From Candidatus Freyrarchaeum guaymasense (GTDB lineage: Archaea; Asgardarchaeota; Jordarchaeia; Jordarchaeales; Freyrarchaeaceae), in the NCBI GenBank assembly GCA_030587405.1, contig JAUQZD010000004.1:1-34956 (forward strand): 34,956 bases of DNA, given 5' to 3'. This document shows, piece by piece, positions 8,261-15,376 of this stretch. The notes beneath the pieces were generated by a model, which was not told the DNA's origin, did no database searches, and saw only the letters and a program-made list of their open reading frames with translations. Numbering within the stretch: the first letter of the stretch is position 1; every line of letters starts with the position of its first letter. The position numbers were made by a program, and so were the translations under genes.

Positions 8261-9301
8261 GTGTTTTATAGGGAGAAGTGTACTCTTTGTGGAGAGTGCC
8301 TTATGAGGTGTCCCTACCTAGCGTATCCTGAGGAGAAGGCGAAGGAGGAATTCAGGAAGCTGATTGAGGGCGAGCCGACCCCTGTGACCTCCGAGTGCAT
8401 CACCTGTGTTGCCTGCAACACCTTCTGTCCTGAGGGGGCTAACCCGTTCGACCTCATTAACGAGAGGCAAGAGGAAACTGGAACCTTCCCGGCTACGGAG
8501 AACGCGATCAACATGATGACTATGGCGTCGCAGATGCCGTCTGAGGTTATAAAGGGGGAGGCTGGGAAGCCGGTTATAAACCTCTGCACCGTGGATCTTC
8601 TCCCAGGCGTGATAGAGGGAAAGCTCTTCGACGGGTTAACCATCACGAAGGGTGGAGACTACTTCTGCTACATCGGCTGGATACATGTGGGAAGACCCAG
8701 CATGGTTAGGAATAACGCTCAGAAGTTCGTGGATAACTTGGCGAAGGTCGTAAGGGAGGTTGGGGCAAAGGAGGTAATATGCTACCATGACGACTGCTAC
8801 GTCATGCTCGCCAACAAGGTTAAAGAGTTCGGAATACAGCTACCGTTCAGGCCAGTTCACATAATAGAGTACCTGAGGGACTACGTCAAGGAGCACCAAG
8901 ACGAGGTTGAAAAGCTCAACATGAAGATAGCCTACCAGCAGCCATGCGCTTCAAGGTACACGTTCGAGAAGGACAAGATGCTCGACGAGCTCTTCGAGCT
9001 GATAGGAGTTGAAAGGGTTAAGAGGAAGTATGACAGGCTGAACGCGCTCTGCTGCGGCGGGGCAATGGCTGGAATGTCCACCATTCCGAAGGAGACCGTG
9101 GAGGAGTGGAGGATGAAGAACATAATGGACGCAAAGGAGAACGGGGCGGAAGCCATGGTCTTCCTATGCCCGCTGTGCGCCTTAAGTCTGAGGAGCAGAG
9201 CGAAAGCCCAGGGGTTAGAGCCGTACATGCTAAGTAATCTAGTGCGCCTAGCCCTAGGCGAAGAACTCACCTACGGGGGAGCCGGAAAGATCTACAAGTA
9301 G
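8261..9301 (+). CDS. Ferredoxin/CCG-domain protein, heterodisulfide-reductase (HdrD/GlpC)-like
   Basis: A 346-residue soluble redox protein. The N-terminus carries two [4Fe-4S] motifs: Cys7, 10, 13, 17 and Cys46, 49, 52, 56. Two CCG (HdrB/HdrD-type) domains follow. The second is intact (PCASRY, LCCGGAMAG, FLCPLCALSL) and could bind a noncubane cluster. The first is degenerate: FCYIGWIHVG stands where CCG is expected and CYHDDCY replaces the CPxC element. Family members accept electrons from flavoproteins or reduce disulfides or quinones. The start is GTG with a GGGGGGA purine run 8 nt upstream; TTTTAAGG at 8205-8212 may be box A. No flavin or HdrA partner is adjacent, so its electron partner is unknown. 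Confidence 0.85.
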   Translation: MFYREKCTLCGECLMRCPYLAYPEEKAKEEFRKLIEGEPTPVTSECITCVACNTFCPEGANPFDLINERQEETGTFPATENAINMMTMASQMPSEVIKGEAGKPVINLCTVDLLPGVIEGKLFDGLTITKGGDYFCYIGWIHVGRPSMVRNNAQKFVDNLAKVVREVGAKEVICYHDDCYVMLANKVKEFGIQLPFRPVHIIEYLRDYVKEHQDEVEKLNMKIAYQQPCASRYTFEKDKMLDELFELIGVERVKRKYDRLNALCCGGAMAGMSTIPKETVEEWRMKNIMDAKENGAEAMVFLCPLCALSLRSRAKAQGLEPYMLSNLVRLALGEELTYGGAGKIYK

Positions 9302-9338
9302 TATGGGTGGGCCTAACCCGAAGCAACCTCCCCCCTTT

Positions 9339-9539
9339 TTACCTTCGAAACGATGCCTTGAAGGAACTGGAAGCCTGAGGGGAAGTTTTCTCAGATGAAG
9401 CCTTCAAAACCTTTAAGTCGGTTTTCCATTGTTCCAAAGGCAAACCACATAACCTATCGTAGACTGACGATTCGCTAAGGCACTTACCCATCACCTTCTC
9501 TGCCAACTCACGTTTTATACTCCTTCCTTTCGCTACCAT
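9339..9539 (-). CDS. Small hypothetical protein or remnant
   Basis: A 66-codon frame with a charged, protein-like composition (start MVAKGRSIKRELAEKV). The ATG is preceded directly by GAGGGTGA, too close for a normal SD. Upstream on the same strand are two further open stretches: one reads SVSSYPKGSIKVTVAIRFHR, and before it, across an in-frame stop, one reads LERLFEKRKRDGYECFF. That arrangement is more like a decayed gene than a functional small protein. I recognise no family. Confidence 0.25.
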   Translation of the reverse strand: MVAKGRSIKRELAEKVMGKCLSESSVYDRLCGLPLEQWKTDLKVLKASSEKTSPQASSSFKASFRR

Positions 9540-9855
9540 TCACCCTCACATTCCAACCAGAACGTCGATGAAAACGTATTGCCACGGTGACCTTGATGGA
9601 TCCTTTCGGATACGACGACACGCTTAACACGTTTCCCCCATTATTCAACCTTCAAAGAGCAAAACTCCTGAAAAAGCATTCGTATCCGTCTCTCTTCCTT
9701 TTTTCAAAAAGCCTTTCAAGTGGTGGAGACGATTGTGGGGGTTTGACTGGTTGCCGGCTTTAAATGGTTTTAGTGTGTTAATGTTATTTTTGTGAGGTGT
9801 CGGTTTTCCTCAGGGATTTCGTGCTTCTGGGCGGGTCTGGACGCTGAGGGAGAGG

Positions 9856-9863
9856 TTTAAAAG
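9856..9863 (+). promoter_or_regulatory. Box A for the radical-SAM gene
   Basis: TTTAAAAG lies 35-42 bp upstream of ATG 9898, with the strong SD GAGGAGGG at 9886-9893 between them. Confidence 0.5.
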
Positions 9864-9897
9864 TCTGCTTGTGTAATTTTGGTTTGAGGAGGGTTTT

Positions 9898-11061
9898 ATG
9901 GACGCTGTGGGTAAGCTGAGGGTTTTAGGTGCTGGGGCCGAGTTTGACAAGTGTGCTTCATCCCCTACTCTCAGGAAGGTTAGGAGGGGCTCCGGTTCCT
10001 GCCCCCTCCTAGGCCCTTGGGTTTATCCTGCAGCCCTCCCGGATGGCGGATACATGAACCTGCTTAAAATTCTTTACACTAACAGGTGTGTCCACGACTG
10101 CGGCTACTGCGCCTTCTCGCGTTTATCTAGCAGGAGGAGAGTCAAGTTCACTCCGGAGGAGTTTGCCAGGCTCTTCATGGAGCTTTACCGCGGAGGGTAC
10201 GTGGAAGGGCTTTTCCTCTCCTCGAGCGTGTGCGGAGACAGCGACTCGACGATGGAGGAGATGGTCGAGGCGGTGAGGATCTTGAGAGAGAGGTATGGCT
10301 TTAGGGGTTACGTACACTTGAAGGTTCTTCCCGGGGCTTCATACTCGATGGTCAGGGAGGCCGCCAAGCTTGCAGATAGGATTAGCGTTAACCTTGAGGC
10401 TCCCAGCAAGGCAAGGCTTCAGGAGCTGTCTTCAACCAAGGACTTCGGCGTCGATCTAGTTAGGAGGATGAGGTGGATTAGCTGGTTGAAGAGGAGGGGT
10501 TTTCTGCCTTCAGGCCACACAACGCAGTTTGTTATAGGGGGAGGTGGAGAGTCAGACCTCGAAGTTCTAAGGAGAGTGTGTTGGCTTTACGATAAGATGG
10601 ACCTCAACAGGGTTTACTACTCGGCTTTTACCCCCATAAGGGGAACCCCGTTTGAGGAGAAGCCTAAGGCGCCTAAGGTTAGGGAGCACAGGCTTTTCCA
10701 AGCGGATTGGCTCGTAAGAGTTTACAGGTTTAAGCTTGAGGAGCTTGTCTTTGACGAGGAGGGAAACCTTCCTTTGAGGGTGGATCCGAAGCTTGCGTTC
10801 GCCCTCAGCAACCCTCACCTTTACCCTGTGGATGTTAACGAGGCAAGCTACGAGGAGCTGTTAAGGGTTCCCGGAATAGGGCCTAAATCGGCGAGAAGGA
10901 TAACCGCTTTAAGAGAGAAGGGTGGAAAAGTGAAGGATGCCGGGATGCTTGCCGAGCTGGGGGTCTCTATGAGGAGGGCGTCCCCCTTCATTTCGATATC
11001 AGGGGAGAGGCAGCTGAGGTTGGGTGATGTTCGTGTGGAAACGCTACTAGAACCTCTGTAG
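9898..11061 (+). CDS. Radical SAM protein with C-terminal helix-hairpin-helix, putative DNA modification/repair
   Basis: A 387-residue radical-SAM enzyme. The cluster motif is NRCVHDCGYC with Cys64, Cys68 and Cys71 (C-x3-C-x2-C), which ligates the [4Fe-4S] that cleaves S-adenosylmethionine. The C-terminus (about 310-340) has a helix-hairpin-helix, DVNEASYEELLRVPGIGPKS, typical of DNA-binding proteins. This architecture fits the putative DNA modification/repair radical-SAM family which in bacteria is linked to a uracil-DNA-glycosylase-like partner. No such partner lies next to it here. The ATG start has a strong SD. The reaction is unknown; the DNA role is inferred from the HhH domain and the bacterial gene linkage. 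Confidence 0.85.
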   Translation: MDAVGKLRVLGAGAEFDKCASSPTLRKVRRGSGSCPLLGPWVYPAALPDGGYMNLLKILYTNRCVHDCGYCAFSRLSSRRRVKFTPEEFARLFMELYRGGYVEGLFLSSSVCGDSDSTMEEMVEAVRILRERYGFRGYVHLKVLPGASYSMVREAAKLADRISVNLEAPSKARLQELSSTKDFGVDLVRRMRWISWLKRRGFLPSGHTTQFVIGGGGESDLEVLRRVCWLYDKMDLNRVYYSAFTPIRGTPFEEKPKAPKVREHRLFQADWLVRVYRFKLEELVFDEEGNLPLRVDPKLAFALSNPHLYPVDVNEASYEELLRVPGIGPKSARRITALREKGGKVKDAGMLAELGVSMRRASPFISISGERQLRLGDVRVETLLEPL

Positions 11062-11256
11062 GTAGAGAGGGTTGTTGGGTGATGCTTTTATGATGAAACG
11101 CTAAAGACCTGGGAATTGATCGTGCAGCGCTGAGGATGGCTAGTTAAGAGGGAGGACGTATTGACGCTGAAGCGGCTTCTAAAGCTTTAAGTGACGTCCT
11201 CTTTCTCATCCGGCTTAGATGATGAGGGATAATGGAAGACGGTGGATGAAATCCTT

Positions 11257-11802
11257 CTAGAGCTCCTTCACTATGAACTCGCAGTACTCGTCTCCCTTAG
11301 CGACGCACTTCACCTCTTGCGAGGAGAACGTTTTCTTTTCTCCCTTCCTTTCTGCGAAGACGTTTAGGATTCCCTCCACGGCGTAGCCGTATGGGCAGAC
11401 CGGGTACGGTGCGCCGCCTTTCCCCTTAAAGTAGTTTGCGTATTCCTCTCCGTAGACTGAGGCGTAAACCCTGAAGGACACCTCCAGCTTCTCTTCATCG
11501 CAGTGGAGGAGTTCGCCTCTGCCCCACCCGTAGCACGTGAAGGAATTTAAGAGTAGCTCGACTGTTTCCTTCAGACTTAACTCCTTGTTTTCCTGGGCGA
11601 GCTCTGCACCATAGTCGGAATAACATTTCCTGTAGATTGGCTCCACCATCGCCCTGCCAACCCTCTCCTCAGGTATAAGCTTCAGCGATGAGACAAGGAA
11701 TGCTGGAACAGTGAAGGAGAAGCGCTTCCCATCGCTTACTAGGCTTCCATCCTCCGTTATCCTGAGGGACTCTATGAACCGTTTGACGAGTTCAGCGCAC
11801 AT
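11257..11802 (-). CDS. V4R-domain protein B
   Basis: A 181-residue protein with the V4R (4-vinyl-reductase) fold, a small-molecule-binding domain related to sensory and heme- or hydrocarbon-binding proteins. The C-terminal signature is present: CYGWGRGEL, then YPVCPYGYAVEGI, then EVKCVAKGDEYCEF, so all three conserved Cys positions remain. There is no DNA-binding or kinase domain. The start at 11802 is chosen because AAGGAGGAAG sits 5 nt upstream and the ATG overlaps the stop of the neighbouring V4R gene (TAATG), which indicates translational coupling; an upstream ATG at 11832 is less likely. It is a divergent paralogue of its neighbour and probably forms a heteromer with it. Confidence 0.8.
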   Translation of the reverse strand: MCAELVKRFIESLRITEDGSLVSDGKRFSFTVPAFLVSSLKLIPEERVGRAMVEPIYRKCYSDYGAELAQENKELSLKETVELLLNSFTCYGWGRGELLHCDEEKLEVSFRVYASVYGEEYANYFKGKGGAPYPVCPYGYAVEGILNVFAERKGEKKTFSSQEVKCVAKGDEYCEFIVKEL

Positions 11803-12416
11803 TACTCTTCCTCCTTCCTTTTTATGTGCCATTCGCAGCAGTCATCTCCCAACGCTTCGCACTTGGTTTCAGTATACGTTAATGGTGGGGGTTGACGGCC
11901 GCTTTCCTCTAAGGCTGCCCTGATTGCCCCTTGGAAGACGTGTCCCCAAGGGCATGTGTAGAAGGGATACGATTCCTTAACGTTTTCAACGCTTTCCCTA
12001 ACCCCTCTGGCGAACATAGAGTTCCTCATTCTAACAATGGCCTCAGGCTTGTCCATGTCAAAGCTCACGGCCTCCGTTAGGCCCCACCCGCGGGGGTTAT
12101 TAAATTTAGCGTATGCTTCAATGATTTTCTCGGGTGGGGCGCCTTCGCTCATGAGTTGGCGGGCCACCACGTAGCCCGCAAATCCGATCATAGGCCAGAC
12201 AATGGTGTTAAGGGTTGGGCCAATGACACGTAGGAAGGACACGAAGATCCTGTTAACAAGCAGGTCTTGAGGGAGGAAGACGTACCTTGCACCATCCATC
12301 GTTATTCTACCGTCTTCGTCAACCTTCAACTTTTCCATGAGCTTCTTAAAGTCAGCGGCTAGCTCCTCATACCTCCCACCGTGCTCGCCACCGCCAGCCT
12401 CATAACCCTCAACCAT
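11802..12416 (-). CDS. V4R-domain protein A
   Basis: A 204-residue V4R-fold protein, upstream member of a coupled pair. Signature elements are GWGLTEAVSFDMD, FYTCPWGHVFQGAI and ETKCEALGDDCCEW near the C-terminus. The N-terminal third is helical and contains the segment KVDEDGRITMDGARYVF, which matches RITEDGSLVSDGKRFSF in protein B, so the two are homologous over their full length. The ATG start has GGTGA nearby and a TATA element at 12443-12452. Stop and downstream start overlap in TAATG. Ligand unknown: candidates for this fold include tetrapyrroles, hydrocarbons and metal centres. Confidence 0.8.
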   Translation of the reverse strand: MVEGYEAGGGEHGGRYEELAADFKKLMEKLKVDEDGRITMDGARYVFLPQDLLVNRIFVSFLRVIGPTLNTIVWPMIGFAGYVVARQLMSEGAPPEKIIEAYAKFNNPRGWGLTEAVSFDMDKPEAIVRMRNSMFARGVRESVENVKESYPFYTCPWGHVFQGAIRAALEESGRQPPPLTYTETKCEALGDDCCEWHIKRKEEE

Positions 12417-12442
12417 GCCATCACCTTCCCAGCATAAAACAC

Positions 12443-12452
12443 TTTATAAAGG
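12443..12452 (-). promoter_or_regulatory. Box A for the V4R gene pair
   Basis: Minus-strand CCTTTATAAA, 27-36 bp upstream of the ATG at 12416. It would drive both V4R genes as one transcript. Confidence 0.55.
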
Positions 12453-12685
12453 AGGCTATTTCAGACATTCCCTAGCACTACTATTTTAAATGTTTCCATA
12501 AGTTCCTTTTTCTTCCCGTGGAAGATGGACGTGCGTGCAGCCGGATTTTCGGCTTCGCATCGATATGAGTGAAATCTCCGATGAACGGTAGGTTGGAGGA
12601 CGTGTTGGATGGATGAAGTGGCAGGCGTTTACCTTCTGATTATAGTTACCTGAAGGGTGAGGATCTTCTGCGTCTAGGTGCTGCT

Positions 12686-13594
12686 TCACCTAGCCTTGAA
12701 CTTGCCGTCTCGCTCCTCCACCATCCCTTCTTCAACCAGCTTTTTTAGGTGTTTCTCTACCATTAGCTTCTCGGAGAGCCTAAAGAACTCCCTTGGCTCG
12801 GGGAACTTGCCGTATATTAATGCATGATCCACTATTTCGTCTAGAGTTAACCATTTTCCTTCAAGCAGCTTCAGTATTTTCCTTTCTCTCTCCCATATTT
12901 TCGACTCGTACTCGTTTATCCTCTTAATTATTTCGTCTTGTCCACGGATCACCTCTGCCTTATGGCTTGTGAGGGCGACCTCAGCCTTAAGCTCCTTGAC
13001 CTTCCCTATGGAGGAGATGAAATCCTTAAGGTTCGAGTCGAGGCCGCCGTACCATGGGCCGAAGGAGGTGAGGTCTATGTCGGACAGGAATAATATTTTC
13101 TCGTTTGGAATGTAGAAGCAGCAGTGACCCATGGAGTGGCCCGGCGTGTGTATGGCTACGAGCTTCGTACCTCCTAAGTTAAACGTGTATCCGTCGCCGA
13201 ACTCCAAGTCCACCTTCGACCCCTTAACGTCTAGGAAGTCGCGTAGGAACGCCTCGCCCATCATGAATAGGTGCTTGTCCTCAGGGCTGATGTACCTTTT
13301 ATTTAGTTCTTCGATGCTTTCTACGGCTGGAGCGTCAAGGAAGTGGCAGCACACTTGTGACTCTTTGAAGAAGTGGTTTCTCAGGATGTGGTCCTCGTGA
13401 CAGTGCGTGTTCACCACGATTTCAACGGGGAAATTCTTCTTCAGCTCTTCAACGCCGTCAGGAGACAGGGTGAATCCGGTGTCGATGAGGAGGAAGGACT
13501 CCCCGCCGACTAGGAGAGAGTTTGACAGGGGGTATCTTCCTCCCCTATCCCCCTCAAGAAAGTACACGCTGCTAGCTATCTTGGTTGCTTTCAA
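12686..13594 (-). CDS. MBL-fold metallo-hydrolase with C-terminal winged-helix-like domain
   Basis: A 302-residue metallo-beta-lactamase-fold hydrolase. The metal motif is THCHEDH (His64, His66, Asp68, His69); further ligands are the His in HTPGHSMGHCC and the Asp in LSDIDLTSFGPWYGG, with a late His in TSHKAEV. The last 70 residues (from about 232) form a basic helical region like the winged helix of LACTB2-type proteins. The start is TTG, with GGGGAGG about 6 nt upstream. A paralogue is encoded at 25615-26499 with the same DLTSFGPWYG block. The gene sits last in the minus-strand run that begins with otsA-otsB. Substrate unknown: nuclease or thioesterase-like activity would both fit. Confidence 0.85.
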   Translation of the reverse strand: MKATKIASSVYFLEGDRGGRYPLSNSLLVGGESFLLIDTGFTLSPDGVEELKKNFPVEIVVNTHCHEDHILRNHFFKESQVCCHFLDAPAVESIEELNKRYISPEDKHLFMMGEAFLRDFLDVKGSKVDLEFGDGYTFNLGGTKLVAIHTPGHSMGHCCFYIPNEKILFLSDIDLTSFGPWYGGLDSNLKDFISSIGKVKELKAEVALTSHKAEVIRGQDEIIKRINEYESKIWERERKILKLLEGKWLTLDEIVDHALIYGKFPEPREFFRLSEKLMVEKHLKKLVEEGMVEERDGKFKAR

Positions 13595-13610
13595 CGTACG
13601 CCTCCCCTAT

Positions 13611-13985
13611 TCAGAAGCTGTCCTCCACCACTTTGGCGAAGTATTCCTCGTCTTCCATGAGCCTTTTCACGTGCTCCCTGTAGGTTAGGTTAGCGTACTC
13701 AAGCTTACCCTCAGTCCACTTCCTGTAGTGCCTCGGGGTCAGCCTAGCTGATATGAGGAGGAAGTGGACTTTCTTTACGTTCTCCTCGAACTGCCTCCAG
13801 TCCCCCTTCTCAGCCCAGTATGGGTCGTTACGGTAGTGTATGTAGACGTACTCCATGTGCTCCACCATCTCGAAGAGCTGCGATATGGTCAGTGATTCGA
13901 GGACGGCGCTGTCTAGGGGCTGCTCGTAGTCTATGACCATGTCGTCCCACTCTATTCCGTAAACAGGCTTCCCCGTCAACTTCAC
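13611..13985 (-). CDS. Conserved-looking protein of unknown function
   Basis: About 124 residues if started at GTG 13985, where GAGGGAGG lies immediately upstream; TTG at 13979 is an alternative and a longer frame starts at 14045 before the promoter. The protein is acidic and aromatic-rich (YVYIHYRNDPYWAEKGDWRQ) with helical segments at ESLTISQLFEMVEHME and VKRLMEDEEYFAKVV. I do not recognise a family. It lies 16 nt upstream of the MBL-fold gene, so the two probably share a transcript. Confidence 0.6.
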   Translation of the reverse strand: MKLTGKPVYGIEWDDMVIDYEQPLDSAVLESLTISQLFEMVEHMEYVYIHYRNDPYWAEKGDWRQFEENVKKVHFLLISARLTPRHYRKWTEGKLEYANLTYREHVKRLMEDEEYFAKVVEDSF

Positions 13986-14010
13986 CCTCCCTCTAATAGG
14001 ATGTCGAATG

Positions 14011-14027
14011 CAGCAAATAAAAAATTT
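14011..14027 (-). promoter_or_regulatory. A/T-rich promoter element, unknown gene
   Basis: Minus-strand AAATTTTTTATTTGCTG lies about 26-42 bp ahead of GTG 13985. Its TTATTTGCTG part is repeated exactly before the next gene upstream (14544-14553). Confidence 0.45.
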
Positions 14028-14054
14028 AGGAGGAACGCCCACCAACCGGGAAGG

Positions 14055-14513
14055 CTACTTTTTCAATTCTTTCTCGAAAACCACGTAGACCGGGTTGAAC
14101 CCTATCTTTTTCAGCTTCTCTGAGAGCTTATCCAGTACGTTCATGCCGACGTTAACCCTCACAAGGTCTACTCCGATCCTAGTTAGTATGTCGATGGCTG
14201 TCTCCGCGAGCATCCGCCCAACACCCTTGTCCCTGTAGGACTTGTCGACTATCCAGTTTGTAAGGTAGCCGACCAGCTGACCGGTTGGTTCAAGTCGTGC
14301 CTCCACCATTCCCATTCCGACCACCCTCCTAGTGTCCTCGTCCTCTGCGACGAGCGTTTGCCTTCTTAGCCCCGGGCTGAAGAGGCGAAGATAGTCGGAT
14401 TCACGCCACTTTTCAGGGTTAAACGAGGCTCCAACCTCCTTCGCCAGAGCCCTCATGAGGAGCATTGTGTCATCGCCGTCCGAAGTCTGATAGTTACGTA
14501 TCTTAATCTTCAT
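14055..14513 (-). CDS. GNAT-family N-acetyltransferase
   Basis: A 152-residue GNAT protein that would transfer acetyl from acetyl-CoA to an amine. The acetyl-CoA pyrophosphate loop is RDKGVGRML at 94-102, preceded by the strand YLTNWIVDKSY. The family ending strand is FNPVYVVFEKEL. The start is ATG 14513 with AGGGGTG upstream; an alternative 12 codons longer reads LFPHLVRGVPF and lies across the promoter. The substrate (protein N-terminus, polyamine or small molecule) cannot be read from the sequence. Confidence 0.85.
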   Translation of the reverse strand: MKIKIRNYQTSDGDDTMLLMRALAKEVGASFNPEKWRESDYLRLFSPGLRRQTLVAEDEDTRRVVGMGMVEARLEPTGQLVGYLTNWIVDKSYRDKGVGRMLAETAIDILTRIGVDLVRVNVGMNVLDKLSEKLKKIGFNPVYVVFEKELKK

Positions 14514-14543
14514 GAAAGGGACACCCCTTACAAGGTGGGGAAA

Positions 14544-14553
14544 CAGCAAATAA
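14544..14553 (-). promoter_or_regulatory. A/T-rich promoter element of the GNAT gene
   Basis: Minus-strand TTATTTGCTG, 31-40 bp ahead of ATG 14513. The identical 10-mer lies at 14011-14020 before the next gene, so both genes may have their own promoters inside the run. Confidence 0.4.
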
Positions 14554-14567
14554 GGGTGTTACGGTGG

Positions 14568-15353
14568 CTACTTCCAAGCATCTATTATCTCCTTAATTTT
14601 CACGGCTACCTCCTCGAGTGCCTCGCTCGTCTCCTGCCTCCCCCACGGCTTGGAGGGGTCCGCGAGGGTTAACGCTCCAGTGTCCGAGAGCTTGTCGAAG
14701 CGTGTGAGGGTGCTCGCAAGCATCCTCGCCGTGAGCTCAGGGTTGCCCTTTAACACTTCTAGGAGGCGCATAGCCGACTCTCCGAGTGAAACGTTGGGTT
14801 TCACCGCCTCATCAACCCTTACCAGTTCGGGGCGTATAAGGTTTATGAGGCTTGTCTCCAGTACGCCCGCGTGAAAGTCCATCTTTGAGGCGACCTCGCC
14901 TCTATATCTTTCAGGCATAAGGGATAGGAGCTCGTCGAGTCCAATGTAGAGCACGTCAACGTCTAGGCTTAGGTTGGCATCCAGAACGACTGAGCGAAGT
15001 ATGACGTCGTTCCCCCCGTGAGCGTTCAGTACGATTATCTTCTTGAAGCCGTGAGAGAGCAGGCTCCTAATCGCGTCCTGCAGGACCCTAACAAGCGTTT
15101 CCACCTCTAAGGTTATGGTTCCCTTAAATGCCATGTGCTCCTTGGAGAAGCCGACCCATAGGATGGGGGCTACCACGCATCCTGCCTTCTCGGCGACTAG
15201 CTTGGATAGTTCAAGGGCTATGAAGAAGTCTGTTCCTAGGGGGAGGTGGCGTGCATGCTGCTCGGTGCTCCCCATGGGGATTATTACGGGTGCGCCCTCC
15301 TTAACCTTGCGGGCAACCTCAGGATACGTCATCTCTTGGAGGAGAACCTTCAA
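14568..15353 (-). CDS. Creatininase-family amidohydrolase
   Basis: About 261 residues. Family signatures are GSTEQHARHLPLGTD (residues 28-42, metal-binding Glu, His and Asp), VLNAHGGND near 110, and DFHAGVLETSL, with the conserved HAG and Glu. The family binds two metals and includes creatininase, the riboflavin/F420-pathway formamide hydrolase ArfB and the mycofactocin protease MftE; which of these applies here is not clear. No riboflavin, F420 or mycofactocin gene is next to it. I chose TTG 15353 because GGAGG lies 8 nt upstream; GTG 15362 would sit directly on the SD. Only 23 nt separate it from the end of otsA-otsB, so co-transcription is likely. Confidence 0.85.
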   Translation of the reverse strand: MKVLLQEMTYPEVARKVKEGAPVIIPMGSTEQHARHLPLGTDFFIALELSKLVAEKAGCVVAPILWVGFSKEHMAFKGTITLEVETLVRVLQDAIRSLLSHGFKKIIVLNAHGGNDVILRSVVLDANLSLDVDVLYIGLDELLSLMPERYRGEVASKMDFHAGVLETSLINLIRPELVRVDEAVKPNVSLGESAMRLLEVLKGNPELTARMLASTLTRFDKLSDTGALTLADPSKPWGRQETSEALEEVAVKIKEIIDAWK

Positions 15354-15376
15354 CCTCAACACCTCCTAGGTGATTT

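Larger units (their letters stand above)
9302..9897. other. 596-bp gap with a possible decayed minus-strand gene
   Basis: A pyrimidine run CCTCCCCCCTTTTT (about 9328-9341) follows the redox gene and may end its transcript. On the minus strand from about 9720 down to 9339 three open stretches lie in successive phases, described under the small frame at 9339-9539. The right end carries the promoter of the radical-SAM gene, with TTTAAAAG at 9856-9863. Confidence 0.35.

Noticed and set aside
11090..11134. C/D-box RNA suggested by ATGATGA and a CTGA 38 nt later
   Set aside because: The inner C' and D' boxes do not fit and the second guide would be only about 7 nt.
12486..12689. 67-codon minus-strand frame downstream of the V4R promoter region
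   Set aside because: His/Pro/Arg-rich, no SD, overlaps the V4R promoter flank and the MBL gene end.
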